Translations under genes and position numbers: made by a program | Part shown: in pieces, positions 47,930 to 59,030 of the stretch | How positions within the stretch are numbered: the first letter of the stretch is position 1 | How the letters are laid out: the number at the start of each line of letters is the position of its first letter | Notes under the pieces: generated by a model | The model's database searches: none | The model's input: the letters and a program-made list of their open reading frames with translations, nothing else | What the model was told of the DNA's origin: nothing | Assembly: GCA_035610365.1 (NCBI GenBank) | Contig: CM069435.1 | Coordinates: forward strand, 1,328,001 to 1,392,000 | Length of the DNA stretch: 64,000 nucleotides | Direction of reading: 5' to 3' | DNA from: Aquatica leii | Taxonomy: Eukaryota > Arthropoda > Insecta > Coleoptera > Lampyridae

Positions 47930-49215
47930 TGTTACAAGCTTAAGGTATTTTACGAACCTGCACGGCCAACTCGCAATAGTCGGTGAGAGGGGTAGGTTCC
48001 TAGATACATTAAATATATTTAAGGGCGCCAGAGCTTATCCCAAAGTAACTTCTGTCCGCTCACAACAGAATGGTATCACTTGTAACAAGATGTTAGGTTC
48101 GTAATGCTGAAAGAAACGAAAAAAAAGGAAAGCTAAATCGTTAATAACAATTGTACTTTAATTACTCTATCACGATAAATATAGTCAAAGTTAAATAGCC
48201 AAATCTAAGTAGGTACTAGCGAGAATATACAAAATAGAATAACAGCAGGATCGGCAACTTACACTACACGTCAAACAAAAGTTTAGCCATCAAAACATAT
48301 ATAAAACTTTATCAATAAGTAACATTAATAATAATAATTTACGGTGGATATAAGCAGCAAGCGATAAGTCATTTACTTAAGCTAATTTAGTAACAATAAC
48401 AAGCAACAAATCAAATCGAACGTACGATTAGTAATGATAATCAGTCGTGAGTATACACCGTAGCGACAACGTATAAATAGTAACAATTGACTTACCAAAT
48501 TCCAGGGCGACTTTCAGAAAAACGTTTTTCCTACTGGCTTCCTGCAATTAAATTTCCTGAAAACAATCGTGTCTACCTGGCGTCTCACAAACTACAATTA
48601 AAAGACACATGTAAAGGAAAGTAATCGAACCGACACTTATCGTATGCTGTTACATTAAATTTCGTCGATGGTGGTGTTAAGTTATTGCCTCCGAATAGCA
48701 TTCAATCGTATCCAGTAATTATGATCTTCCGAACAAGGTGATAGTCATCAAGGTTAAGTTATTGCCTCCGAATAGAATTCAATCGTATCCAGTAATTAGG
48801 ATCTTCCGCTTCCGATTATAGTTTTCCCTTGAGGATTTTAGGTAACGATAAGAATACCCCTATTCATGTAGGTAGCACATGGCGCTGACAAAAGACATAA
48901 AAATTACCTTTAATTAAAGAAAGAACAAAACCACTCACTCTGCGTGGATGAAATCAATTTAATTCAGAAGGCTTCTATTTTCCATCGTGTCCCAACACGT
49001 GGATGATTTTTGAAAAACGATATTCAATTCACGCAGACATAGGTAGGTACTAACATGCACGATGTTAAAGTGAAAATGCCGGTCTGTCACCGGATGTCGT
49101 CTACTCAATACAAAGTGACCAACGAACCCGATAGATGGCGTCGAGAAATATAAAAGTAATTTCTAATTAAACTGATATACAGGGTAATGCATTATTTCAA
49201 TTTATGCACGTAACA
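47930..49215. mobile_element. Solo LTR inserted in the Gypsy fossil
   Basis: 1286 bp with TGTTAC...GTAACA ends and a 4-bp flanking duplication TCTT (47926-47929 and 49216-49219). It splits the Gypsy reverse-transcriptase text (LVNKK on one side, NKDASGTKKTRKV on the other). No protein inside, as expected for a solo LTR. An internal ~55-bp duplication (AGTTATTGCCTCCGAATAG at 48679-48730 and 48757-48812) is present. Confidence 0.8.
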
Positions 49216-50258
49216 TCTTCTTGTTAACTAAATATACTGGTAATTCCCAGAGTGAAATACTTGATTGGATTATTCCTTAGTCTAACACTTCTTCTACGTG
49301 TTTTCTGATTTTTTTTATTTGTAAAAGGTGTCCTATAAGATCTTAAAAATATGGATTTCTCGTCTGTTGTGTTTATTTTATGTTTGACTAGGGGTATTGT
49401 TCTTGTCGATGTATTTTCTACAAACCTTAATTACCTTTCGTTGTTTTTTGGAATTCATGTGATCCATTCTGAATAAATTCTTTAGGTTCTTTAATTGTGG
49501 TTCTTGCTAGAAGCAAAATGGTTGTGCGTCATTTGGGTCAATTGTTTCTTCATTTAAGTCGCTAAGATGTATTTCTTTATCTAAGTTCGTCGGATTTTCT
49601 ATCACTAAGTTTACGTTTCCATTATATACGTTGTATATTCCTTCACTTATTTTTACTTCGTCGATTTCGTTTTCGGATATAAAAATGTCTTGATTAGATT
49701 TAGCGTATGATAGTGTCATAATTTGTTTAGTTCTGGGTGGAATGTTAACTTTTACCGGTTTGTCATAATATAATGTAAAATTGTTATTATCTATTCGCGT
49801 AAGTTGATTATTTTGTAAATCAATATTAAATTTTAATTTTTTTAAATTCCGGATACCTATTAATACGTCGAAAAATTCGTAAAAATTGAAGACCATGAAT
49901 TAAATATTTTAAATTCATCAAAACATGGTACGGTTGCCAAAGTTTTCATTGTAGTAATTCCATTTGCGGTATTTATTTTTATATTTACTGGTTTGGTAGA
50001 ATTTGGGTAATATTTTGAATGGATTCTATAGAGTAAATTATACTAATTTCGCTTTCTGTGTTGATTAAAATTTTTAAAGGTGGGTTATTTATTTGATTTA
50101 AGTTTTTATAGTTTGAAATATTTTTTAAAACTGGATTTGTTTGTGGTTGTTGTGAGATTGTTTTACCGTGTGCATTAAATGAATTTACGTGTGATTGATT
50201 TGATCTTTGTACAAAATTTAATTCATCTAGAGCATATGTGATAGGTTTTATTCTAAAG

Positions 50259-50790
50259 AGGGTTTTAGGAAAGAAGAACATCACTACACGTTATAACACA
50301 GTAAATCTGAGGCTAAACGCCATTTCGTAGGAACGGAGCTACGTACGAGTTAATCCACATGTAGGAAACTATGAAGTTGTTAGTTAGATAGTAAATATTA
50401 CAACCGCGAATTTCAAAAAATGTATTTGAATTATACGCGGCATAATATTTCTAACTGTACTACGCAAGTGCAAAAATTTCTTTATATAATTGCAGGAACC
50501 ATCTTAGAGACCAGTGGACAGCTGTTTCGTCCTATTTGGACTCCTCAGCACTGGAATACTCTAATGCAGTTTTCACAACTATATAAAACAAATTGCCATA
50601 GTTTTATACCATTCGGGTGTTAAATTGATTAACAAATCTGAGGCTAAACGCCTTCTCGTAGGAACGGAACTACGTACGAGTTAATCCACATGTAGGAAAC
50701 TATGAAGTTGTTAGTTAGATAGTAAATATTACAACCGCGAATTTCAAAAAATGTATTTGAATTGTACGCGGCATAGTATTTCTAACTTCA
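50259..50790 (-). mobile_element. Penelope-like 5' region (PLE-2), partial tandem copies
   Basis: The segment 50307-50458 is repeated directly at 50634-50787, and both are inverted at 63346-63728, where they again border PLE protein sequence. Between the direct copies lies a complete hammerhead ribozyme (50511-50554). Read on the minus strand, the ribozyme is followed by a ~250-base leader and an ATG (MMFFFPKTLF), after which the sequence passes into the Gypsy fossil at about 50258. So this is a PLE 5' end plus a truncated neighbour, a layout usual for this family. Confidence 0.7.
50511..50554 (-). ncRNA. Type I hammerhead ribozyme of a Penelope-like element
   Basis: In 5'-3' order on the minus strand: stem I CCAGTG (50554-50549), core CTGAGGA (50548-50542), stem II GTCC-AAATA-GGAC (50541-50529), core GAAA (50528-50525), stem III/loop CAGCTGTC (50524-50517) with cleavage expected after GTC, and stem I CACTGG (50516-50511), a perfect partner of the first six bases. 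All invariant hammerhead positions (CUGANGA, GAAA, GUC) are present. Stem III is minimal and CAGCTG is self-complementary, the design known from PLE and retrozyme ribozymes that work best as dimers. It would trim the 5' end of the PLE RNA. Confidence 0.88.
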
Positions 50791-51255
50791 GGGTTTCCAA
50801 CATGTTAAAATGTCACGTGGTGATAAAATTTCTGAAGCTTTAGCGTTAAATTGAGAAAATCTTCCGACTCTAATTACGGGTTGTGCTTCGGGTAAATTTT
50901 GCTAACGTGTATGTAAATTTTCGCATGTTAAAAAGCTCCTGCGATGCACCTAGTTGTGTTAACTTCGGCTGCGTTGCGAGACTCGCACTTTGTGTTTTTC
51001 TTGGATGTTTCCCGATGCTGCAATGCACACCTTGATGTGGTTGATTTGGGCTACGGTGCCGGCTTACACTTGTCGTTGACTTGAAAAGTTGTTTTTTGTT
51101 TACTGAGGAATTGAAATTCGCCGGACATGTCACTGTTTACGATAATCAGTTTTTCGGCACTTGACCGTGTAAACATTTCCGTTTCAATTAATAATTAATT
51201 TTTTCGGAATCCTACAGACTGCGTCAGTTTTATTTATATTACCAAATAATCAGTT
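50791..51255. other. Unassigned, moderately GC-rich segment
   Basis: A minus-strand frame (50870-51133) with NFNSSVNKKQLFKSTTSVSR and several histidine/glutamine-rich words shows no domain that I recognise. It may be a gag-type remnant of the neighbouring Gypsy fossil, but I cannot show it. Confidence 0.3.
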
Positions 51256-51390
51256 TTTAAATAAATTAATTTTTTTATTTGAACAAGAATTTTATCTGGG
51301 TGGTTACATCAGTAACCAAAAACTAGTCTACCTTTTGATTAACAATTACTATTATTTATAAGCTATGTTATCTAAAAGAAAATTGTTATA
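51256..51390 (+). repeat. Right copy of ~130-bp direct repeat bounding the nested cluster
   Basis: Same order of blocks as 34681-34820, with small insertions around CATCAGTAACCAAAAACTAG. Confidence 0.7.
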
Positions 51391-52160
51391 TTATTTCTTG
51401 CGTCTGCAAGTCTTTGAATATAAATTGGATATAACGCACTCGAAAGATTATAAAATCGCAATTTCGTCTATTATATAACCCATATCGTTGGATTTAGTTT
51501 GATTTGTTTACAGTGTAAAGATAAGTTACTAAACAAAATGTTACTGCCGAAAAAGATGTATGTCTACCAAGTTCAACTTTATTCAATAATATTAGGTAAA
51601 GTCAGAACATAACTCAGACAAGCATTTTACTGAAGACTAAGAAATACGAACATTTAAATAAAAATAACGCAATTAAAAAGATATGTATATTGCTGTTAGC
51701 GCGGGCGTTTTCAACGAGTTGCATTTTCGGTTTTGTCACTTGTCCCCTATTTTAAGTTTCTATTTGGCGTTGTAAATACAAGTTTTTGATAAAGAATAGG
51801 ACAGTACGTTACTTAGTTTTGACCCGAGTATTTACGCCTGTCAATTTTTCTTAAATGGACCTCGAGCCACCAATATGAAGCCCCCCCCCCGTGGGAATTT
51901 ATGACTTTTCTTTTTTGTTGTTGGTATTACTTACCAGATTAGGAATTCAATTGTTTGCCTTTTTTAAATTACAGCATATTCCAAAAAATAAAGAAAAATT
52001 GAAAAATTAAAAAAAAATTGTTTTGTTTAATTTTAAACTACAAAAGGGTACATTAATTATCATATTTTTTTATGAACGTATTCAGTATTCAAGGTCTAAT
52101 CATGAAAATAATTTTTTTCATAAAAAAACTCAACTAACAGCATATGATTTTATAGTATCA
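51391..52160. other. AT-rich interval with a poly-C run
   Basis: No gene. A run of cytosines near 51880-51890 stands out in this AT-rich context. Confidence 0.4.
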
Positions 52161-52167
52161 TTTGTAA

Positions 52168-55100
52168 TCAACTGTCATTTTCTTCATACTTGTTTATTAT
52201 GTCGTCTAAGTTTAGTATTTCTGTTTCATCTTCATCTTCGGATGCATCTGGTTCAAAGCGTTCTGGAACGTCAAACAGTTCGGGTGGCAATGGATCTCCT
52301 TTAATCCAATCAAACTTGAATTCACTATTTTCCAACTTCCACCCATGTCCCACTGGAGTTGGTGAAGGTGAAGGGTTTAGCTACATGTGCGTTATTCCAT
52401 GCGTAACATTGGTAGTTGACACGTTTTATGTGGTTTTCTAATAACGTTTTGCATGGGGAAAGTAAACTTAAATCCACACCTTGGTTGTTGGGCAGAGAAA
52501 ATGCAGTTGTGGTAGCATACTTTTGTGGAAACAAATCAAACCGTAGTTTGTTTATATTTGTGTATTCCTTATTACTGTACAAGCAACAGACGAATTCCTC
52601 TAGGCCGGTCAGTAACGTGTCTGTAATTGTCGGTGATGCTACAAATGATGTTAGGATAGGTACAAACTTTGAAAACTTTTCCAATTTAGATTTCACAGAC
52701 AACTTTCTATGACGAACAAAGGAACTGGTAGTGTCACATCCGGACAGAGCATGCACATTCAACATAGCGTGGCTCATTTCTACACCTAAATGATGAGAAA
52801 TGGCGGTAACATTTATGGCCCTTCGTTTGATACCAGTTCCTGTAACAAAGAATACTATGTTTTCAATGTTGCTGGCATATCTTATTAACAACATAAATAC
52901 ATCTGTGTCCGAGGGTCTAACTCTGATGGGTAAATTGTCTTGACAACATTTTGAAGCATGGAAGCAGTGTAATATTATTTTAGTATCTGCTTCCTCTTGT
53001 GAAGAGCATAGGTCTTCTTGTGTTGTATGTTTGATAGTTAATCCGTCTTCGCTAGTAAAGCAAGTGCACTTATTACTATGTAACAAGTAAAGATTCCTCC
53101 TATGTAAGTAGTGGGCATATTTATGCTGAGCCCATTCATTATGTAGCAGGTTAACGAGTTGTTCCTTATTTTACCATTAGCAAGGAATTTTTTCGAATCC
53201 CGTGGAATCTTGGTTTTAGGTCCTCTTATTAAAAATGTATCTCCACAACCCTTTCTTTGTCTTTCAATGTTTTTAATAGATACATCTAAATAGGTATCCG
53301 TCACGAAATTTATCCTGCTGCATTGTGGAAAGCTGCTCAAGACAACCTCTGCTAGTTCACCAAAGGTTTCTGGAATATTAGTAAGAGCCTGAAAGTAAGC
53401 CATACAATCAATCACATACATACATTCTTCAATCTTAGGAGGTTCGTGTACTATACCTCCAAAGCATGGAGTAGTTTGGACTTTTCTGTTTTTGTTGGAC
53501 ATCCATCGGCAGTGGCTAATGCCCATGCTACTGGACCTAATGGGTATGACATCAGCTTCTTAACGCTAATTTCACGTTCCTGGGACAAAAGCAAAACTCG
53601 AGCAAAAATATCTTTTTAGCTCTCAACTAATCTGTTTTCTGCAGTCATAACCATGATCTTCTCTTGAATACTTTTGAAAGTTTGAAGATTTTGTCTCTTA
53701 AGTGGTTCATGGAATTTTTAATCTTTACAATCAATCTGTCTTCTAGAAAAGTTTTGTAGGAAGCTTTCCCTAGATTATCTACATTGAGTAAATTCTCTTC
53801 CACCGATTCGGGTACAGGTCTTCCCGATGATAAACAGAACAGATTATCACTGTTGTCAATTTTAAATGGGTTAACGTATTGTTCAAAAGCGTCAAGTGCT
53901 TTCAAAATACTTTGCTCACTTCGTTTCATTTCATGTGCTTGCATATCACAATGAGAGCAATCTGATGACTGAATCATACTTGCATTTTCAAATGCTAACT
54001 CTGCATACTTAGCACGTTCATGTCTTGTAATGCACCATACTGCATTTGCCCAGAAATTTCTGCTAAATCCTACTATTCCGCCAGTACATTTGGCAAGTCT
54101 ATTAATTGTCTGTTCTATTGTGATATCTATATAATTTCTTGAACTTGGAACTTTCGATCTGCTGACACTAAACCCGTTATTGCAAAGTAGTTCTTCCGCT
54201 CCAGGGTGTGTACTTTGCAAATCCAAAAGGTTGATAAGGTGAACGACGAGATATCGGGCATAATTATGATGGTCACATGCAAAGTAAAGCGGAATCATAT
54301 CTTCTAAACATGCCAAGTGTAAGTCTAAGTTATTTTCTTTGGTTGCTCGCTGGAACCTCAAAACCAATGCCACTTTCTCCACGTAACCAATCCAGAATTG
54401 TGCTGTTTTACCTATTTTTTCATCTCTAACTTCCACTAAGAACGTTTGGTAGTTACTGTAGAACGTTTGACAAAACACATTTTCATTAACAGATATCAAA
54501 TGACAATATGACGGATTTTCTGCCAATTTTTCAATCAGTTTCATCGCTTCTGCATCTGGATTTTTTTCAGGATTCAATGTCATGAATATCGTAAGTAGCA
54601 GTCTTTGTAGAGCCTCTATCATAATTTTATGAACTCTCAGAGCTCTGTTGTAATGTTTTCCTGACATAACTTTTGCAATTGAACCACTTGCACATATTCC
54701 AGATTCAATTAAAATTTCTTCAAAGCCAGAACCAGCCATCAATTTACCTAAGCATCCAAAAAAAGAACAGATTGTGTGGAAACCGCCAATGTTTATTACA
54801 ACATCTTGAAATCTGTTGCTGTGCCATTGCACAGCATATGTTTTGATGGCAGCCGCCAGATCAAAGGTCACAAATGTGTGGGTTTGTCCAATTTTTTTCT
54901 GTCACCTTCTGAGATTGCGTCAGAATTTCTTCAATAATGGAATATTCTGTTATTGGCGACGTGATTGGTGTTATATATCCCACTGCTGATGGTTTCTGTC
55001 CATTTACTATATTTGAAGTTTTTGAATCCCACCCCGCCCAGCCGGGTATTTGTTTTTTTTTTGGTTAAAATGTAATTTACAAAAGGACCAGAAGAAATCT

Positions 55101-55558
55101 AACTGTGTAGCATTGTTAACAGCAACTCTGTTTACAAAAGATGTTATTGTTGCATTAATGTTGGGCTCAGGATGCTTTGGAATAAAACAAGGTCATAAGG
55201 ATTCCTTAATAAATTTTACAGAACGCTGTTTAGTTCTAGGTACATCAGGGCTACTAGTAAATGTCTGCAACTCAGTACCTCTCTCTTGAATAATAATCCC
55301 ATGTGTTGAATAGGTCGTCCCACTACCTGATAGTGTTTTTTCATTCAAGTCAAAGTTATCCCAACACAGGTGTGACACAATGTTACCTGTCGTAAATATA
55401 TTTGAAGGGAGAACTTGGTCATTGCACTTAATTTTGTTGCACATAGCTGTCTCTAACTCTAGTAAGTGCGAGTATGACACACAATGACCAAATCTATTTA
55501 TCAACGTTACAAAAGCTGAACTTCCAGTAAAGTGACTTATGATCATTCCTAAACTATA
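52168..55558 (-). pseudogene. Nuclease ORF family copy B, main part
   Basis: From high to low coordinates on the minus strand: MIISHFTGSSAFVTLINRFG and CWDNFDLNEKTLSGSGTTYS (55193-55557); VVINIGGFHTICSFFGCLGK, LMAGSGFEEILIESGICASG and a long helical region (53645-54871); the PIN/FEN1-like entry MYVIDCMAYFQALTNIPETF and INFVTDTYLDVSIKNIERQR (53038-53526); LCSSQEEADTKIILHCFHAS, RPSDTDVFMLLIRYASN and LNVHALSGCDTTSSFVRHRK (from 53086); and the tail GHGWKLENSEFKFDWIKGDP. Acidic residues in DCMA, EEADTK and SDTDVF suit XPG-type metal ligands. It is a divergent relative of copy A. The 408-residue middle block is long and open. Overall broken, with several interruptions and one large insertion. Confidence 0.75.
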
Positions 55559-57237
55559 GTGTGTAACGGTTTATTTTCATATTTACATTTCGTATTTGTG
55601 TTCGTCTTGTTTGAGTTACTTTTAAGTAGGGTTGGTTGCCTACAATTTTTGAAATTTAAAAGGAAATTTCCAAAAGTAGGATAAGGCTTATCACTTTACA
55701 CAGGAAACAATAAAAATTGACAATTCCTTCGTAGCTGTGAGTAGAGGCAGACCGTGTGGTTCGTAATTTGACAAATAAGTTACGGTTTTAAGCTGGAAGC
55801 ATTCACTTCAAATCAACACTTGTGTATTTTGTTGCTGCTTATGCAGGATATTTGTGGCTTGCTTCTTCTTTTGTGGCCGGCAATTTGGCATTTTCGTATA
55901 AATTTGACTGCGACCACTCATGCTCGTTCATCGAGGATCAGGAAGCTGACGAACTTTGCATACTACCACCGTCGACATCCAACGAAGTCTCCTACGAAGA
56001 AGTGTTCACCGAGAGTCATTAAAAGCGAACATACCCGTAGTGCGAGGTACACCAACCATCTGCATGCTGTCGATTATTGCAGCAACCCCAGCGAGAAGCA
56101 ACAACTGGCATATCTGTGGTTACCAGTGAACATCATTCCACCTGGTTACAGTAAGCAGTTTTCTATATTGTAGTGCGAGGTACACCAACCTTCTGCATGC
56201 TGTCGATTAGTGCAGCAACCCCAGCTGCGAGAAGCAACGTCTGGCACATCTGCGGTTACCAGTGAACGTCATTCCACCTGATTACAGTAAGCCGTTTTCC
56301 ATATTTTATGTTCTTGGGGCCCTTTTATAAACTGGTAGGGAATTCAACCTTCGGTGTAGTCATAATTGGTTTTATGAGAAACGTTTTTCGTCTACAGTTA
56401 GGTTATAATTTACTTACCTGTATACCTGCTGTAGTATACTGTGTTTTTGTTGTAAATCAATTTTTCTGTTGTAATTTAAGTTATTTCGGTACTGAAACAC
56501 TTGTAAGTGAAGGACAGGGGTTATAAATTTTAGTTTTAAAGTAATTTCACGTGCGCACATATTAACAGCCATTTTGCTACTGTTTAGTGTCGCGCACATT
56601 TTTCTTTTATATACTTGTGGAAGTAATTTGGGGGTTTTTTTTGTTCAACCACGGGCGTACCCAATAAGTTTATTTTGGGATTATTGTCGGGGAATTGGGA
56701 ACATCAAGCGCTTGATACCATATTCTTTGACCGTGATTGTAATATTAATTTCAGGTTTTTATTTAATTTATTTTGTGAATATAGGTACAATAATTGTGGG
56801 TTACTTGCACATTTATCGGTTTTATATTTAATTATAGCATTGATTGGAGTAGAATCCTTTTCCGACACAAGAGTTCCTTCTTTTTTTTTATATTTGGTGT
56901 TCAAGCTACAAACGGTTTATCTATGATTTAAATTGATTGTTCGATTTTTGCCGTTGCGTAGAAATAAATACATTTTGTTTTGTGATTACCATTGTGTTTT
57001 CCTTTTCTTCCTGTCTGTCTCCCAGTCTTAGTGGGGGAACTGATCTCGTGCAGCGCAAACCCTGTGGAGAGAAAAGTTAAATGGTTATCGTAGGTTTGCC
57101 GGCGCCCTTTTTTTGAAGAACTTACCACACGCCGTCTCCACTCGCGTTAGCCGGAGCCATTCATCCTTCCTATCTTAGGTAGGACTTATTATATATATTT
57201 TGTGTCGTTTTGAGGTAAGTGTTGAGCAGAGGAGCGT
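55559..57237. mobile_element. 1.68-kb insertion in copy B (possible solo LTR)
   Basis: Interrupts the copy B reading between WKMSKHL and SLGMIISHFTGS. TATA lies at both junctions (55555-55558 and 57238-57241), a likely 4-bp target duplication. Inside are no convincing genes, an AATAAA near 56963 and a GC-richer end. This would fit a solo LTR read on the plus strand, but TG...CA ends are not clear, so the class is open. Confidence 0.6.
56039..56306 (+). repeat. Two tandem ~133-bp units inside the 1.68-kb insertion
   Basis: GTGCGAGGTACACCAACC starts both units (56041 and 56174). They share CTGCATGCTGTCGATTA and CATTCCACCTG and differ at about ten positions plus a short indel. Confidence 0.85.
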
Positions 57238-58429
57238 TATAAATGCTTGGACATTTTCCATTTACCATCAGTAATGCTCTAGCACAAATCTTGGGCGAAG
57301 AAATTCACTATGCGTTTAATTTTGTCATTTGCAGTTTTCAGTGGTTTCCACTAGTCACATTCGAAAGAAATTTACATAGTATATCAAGAGCTTTAGTTGC
57401 AACTGACGCCAAGAATTCGGCTGAAGGAGGCCAAGGCATTGTGGGTGAACTGTCATATGTCTGCTGGACATGTCGTCTCAAAATCATTGCAGCCTTTTGT
57501 ATTCTTTGCATATCAGATGAAGCGGCTTCGAATGCAGCTTCTACAGCTTATCCGGGTTGTAGAAATGTTGAGTAAATAAGCTCGCTCCTGTAGTTTGGCT
57601 GCCAAATTTTTTAAATTTGTCTTTCAATTTGTCAGTTTTATATCTCTCATTATAAAATTGTGGTGAATGTTCAATCATGAATGACAAATACTGCTCATGA
57701 AGCCATCGACATGCGTTCAACATTACCACCAACAATTATATTTTCTTGAACATAATTTTTAAATATTCAAATGCTTTTTTGTAGGCATTTTGCTGTGCAA
57801 GTGACTCACTGTCTATATCAGTATGGGGACGCCTATCAGGATTTCTTGTATATTTCTTAGGACACTGATTATGATAGTGCACCTCCCGAGCTATGAAATC
57901 AACATCTCTCAGTTTACACAAGTGTTCGTCTGCCTTTGCTTCTGCAGCTGTTAAAATGAATGTTCTCGCAATTTCAGTTACACATTTTGTAGGTAGCTCA
58001 TACTTCTTTTGTGACGAAATCCATTTTCAAATTTTATTGCAAAATATATATATATAAATCACTTGAAAATGTATTTCCTTTTGAACCAGTTCTGTGTGGA
58101 CGCTTGGACGTGGACGGCTCACTGTCATTGCCCCGCACTCGTTTTGTAATTTTTGAGACGTTTGTAAATTTTTGATAACACCAGCGATGCTAAAAGTCAT
58201 CATCTGTATTGAGAACCAATGGAACTTTACATACTGTTTCAAATCTATTACTGTCAGTGCTTTCCTTGAGTCTTACTTCAACACAGTCACGAACTTTTTG
58301 AAATGATTGGACCAACAATGGCCTTAGTAAAGTGTCTGATTTGTTTTCATTAAAATGAATAATACATCTTTTTCCTTCTAATGATGATGCTTCACCTCTC
58401 TTTAAACTTAACGGCTTCTCATCAGACAT
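57238..58429 (-). pseudogene. Nuclease ORF family copy B, N-terminal zinc-finger part
   Basis: ATG at 58429 (MSDEKPLSLKRGEASSLEGK, then RCIIHFNENKSD). It continues with VQSFQKVRDCVEVRLKESTD, a WCYQKFTNVSKI block, LCKLRDVDFIAREVHYHNQC and PKKYTRNPDRRP, which form the cysteine/histidine-rich N-terminal domain usual for this protein family. It ends at RIVNFFAQDLCQSITDGKWK/MSKHL, where the 1.68-kb insertion begins. The upstream segment shows a strong splice acceptor (T-rich tract and CAG, minus strand, ~58440-58455), so a 5' exon may exist. Several interruptions are present. Confidence 0.65.
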
Positions 58430-58430
58430 T

Positions 58431-58574
58431 TTTAAAGTTCATCTGAAACAAAAAAAATATTATTAGGAGCAAATAATTAAAATATATTTGATATTTGGTA
58501 GTTTAAAGTTCATCTGAAACAAAAAAAAAATATTATTAGGAGCAAAGAATTCAAATATATTTAATATTTGGTAG
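58431..58574 (-). repeat. Two tandem ~72-bp units carrying a duplicated splice acceptor
   Basis: TTTAAAGTTCATCTGAAAC starts both units (58431 and 58502). Each contains, on the minus strand, a T-rich tract ending TTTCAG, so the acceptor upstream of the copy B start codon is present twice. Confidence 0.85.
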
Positions 58575-58699
58575 TTTTCTTGATTTTTTCATGTTTTTCT
58601 GGGATATGCTGTAATTCGCAAGTGGCAAACACCTAAAATCTTTCTGAGTGAATCAAGGCCTTGATTTATTACAAGGTTTGTTTGGTTGTGCGCTCCCAA

Positions 58700-59030
58700 T
58701 TTGCCAGAAGACCCAGGAACGTTACGTAAGTAATTTTTTAGTTCGTTCAATAATAATTCGGTGGGTTGCTACCGGAAGTCCCTTCCTTTCATAAACTTAA
58801 AATACAGTCCGCTGATCGACTTCCGTGTGGCCGAAACATTGGTCCTTCGAGTCGGATATTTAAGAGATTGGTTTCTGTTACATTTCTTTCAATTGTTCAA
58901 GTTCATAACGTTATCACTCGCGCGATAAGTATTTATTTAAGAATTTGGGCCGATTTTAATACGGGATTTTCCATTATTTGTATTATTCGTACTAAATTAT
59001 TTAATATCACGAATAATGTCCAAAAGTGAT
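58700..59030 (+). mobile_element. Possible LTR end plus BEL-like leader fossil
   Basis: TTGGTCCTTCGAGTCGGATA at about 58849 resembles the primer-binding and leader start of BEL-type elements and matches in style the one at 42610-42627. The reading downstream has no domain. Low-confidence fragment. Confidence 0.3.

Larger units (their letters stand above)
45193..50258 (-). mobile_element. Gypsy (errantivirus-like) fossil, rearranged
   Basis: Minus-strand Gypsy pieces in order from high to low coordinates: gag end and protease region (about 50258-49500), reverse transcriptase (to ~47250, with VYLDDIIIFSQNLEEHQKSL and [20 protein letters not shown]), integrase C-terminus (45777-46253, TTTKFTPFQIINGNE), and an env-like remnant with a hydrophobic start (about 45330-45832). 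The middle holds a plus-strand gag piece from another Gypsy copy (46262-47230) and a solo LTR (47930-49215). Its own LTRs were not found; its right end is replaced by PLE sequence. Old and heavily broken. Confidence 0.8.

Noticed and set aside
52190-52712. Plus-strand serine-rich frames
   Set aside because: Antisense shadows of nuclease copy B.
55820-56173. Frames within the 1.68-kb insertion
   Set aside because: Two overlapping frames with no domain, crossing the start of the 133-bp tandem units; not supported as genes.
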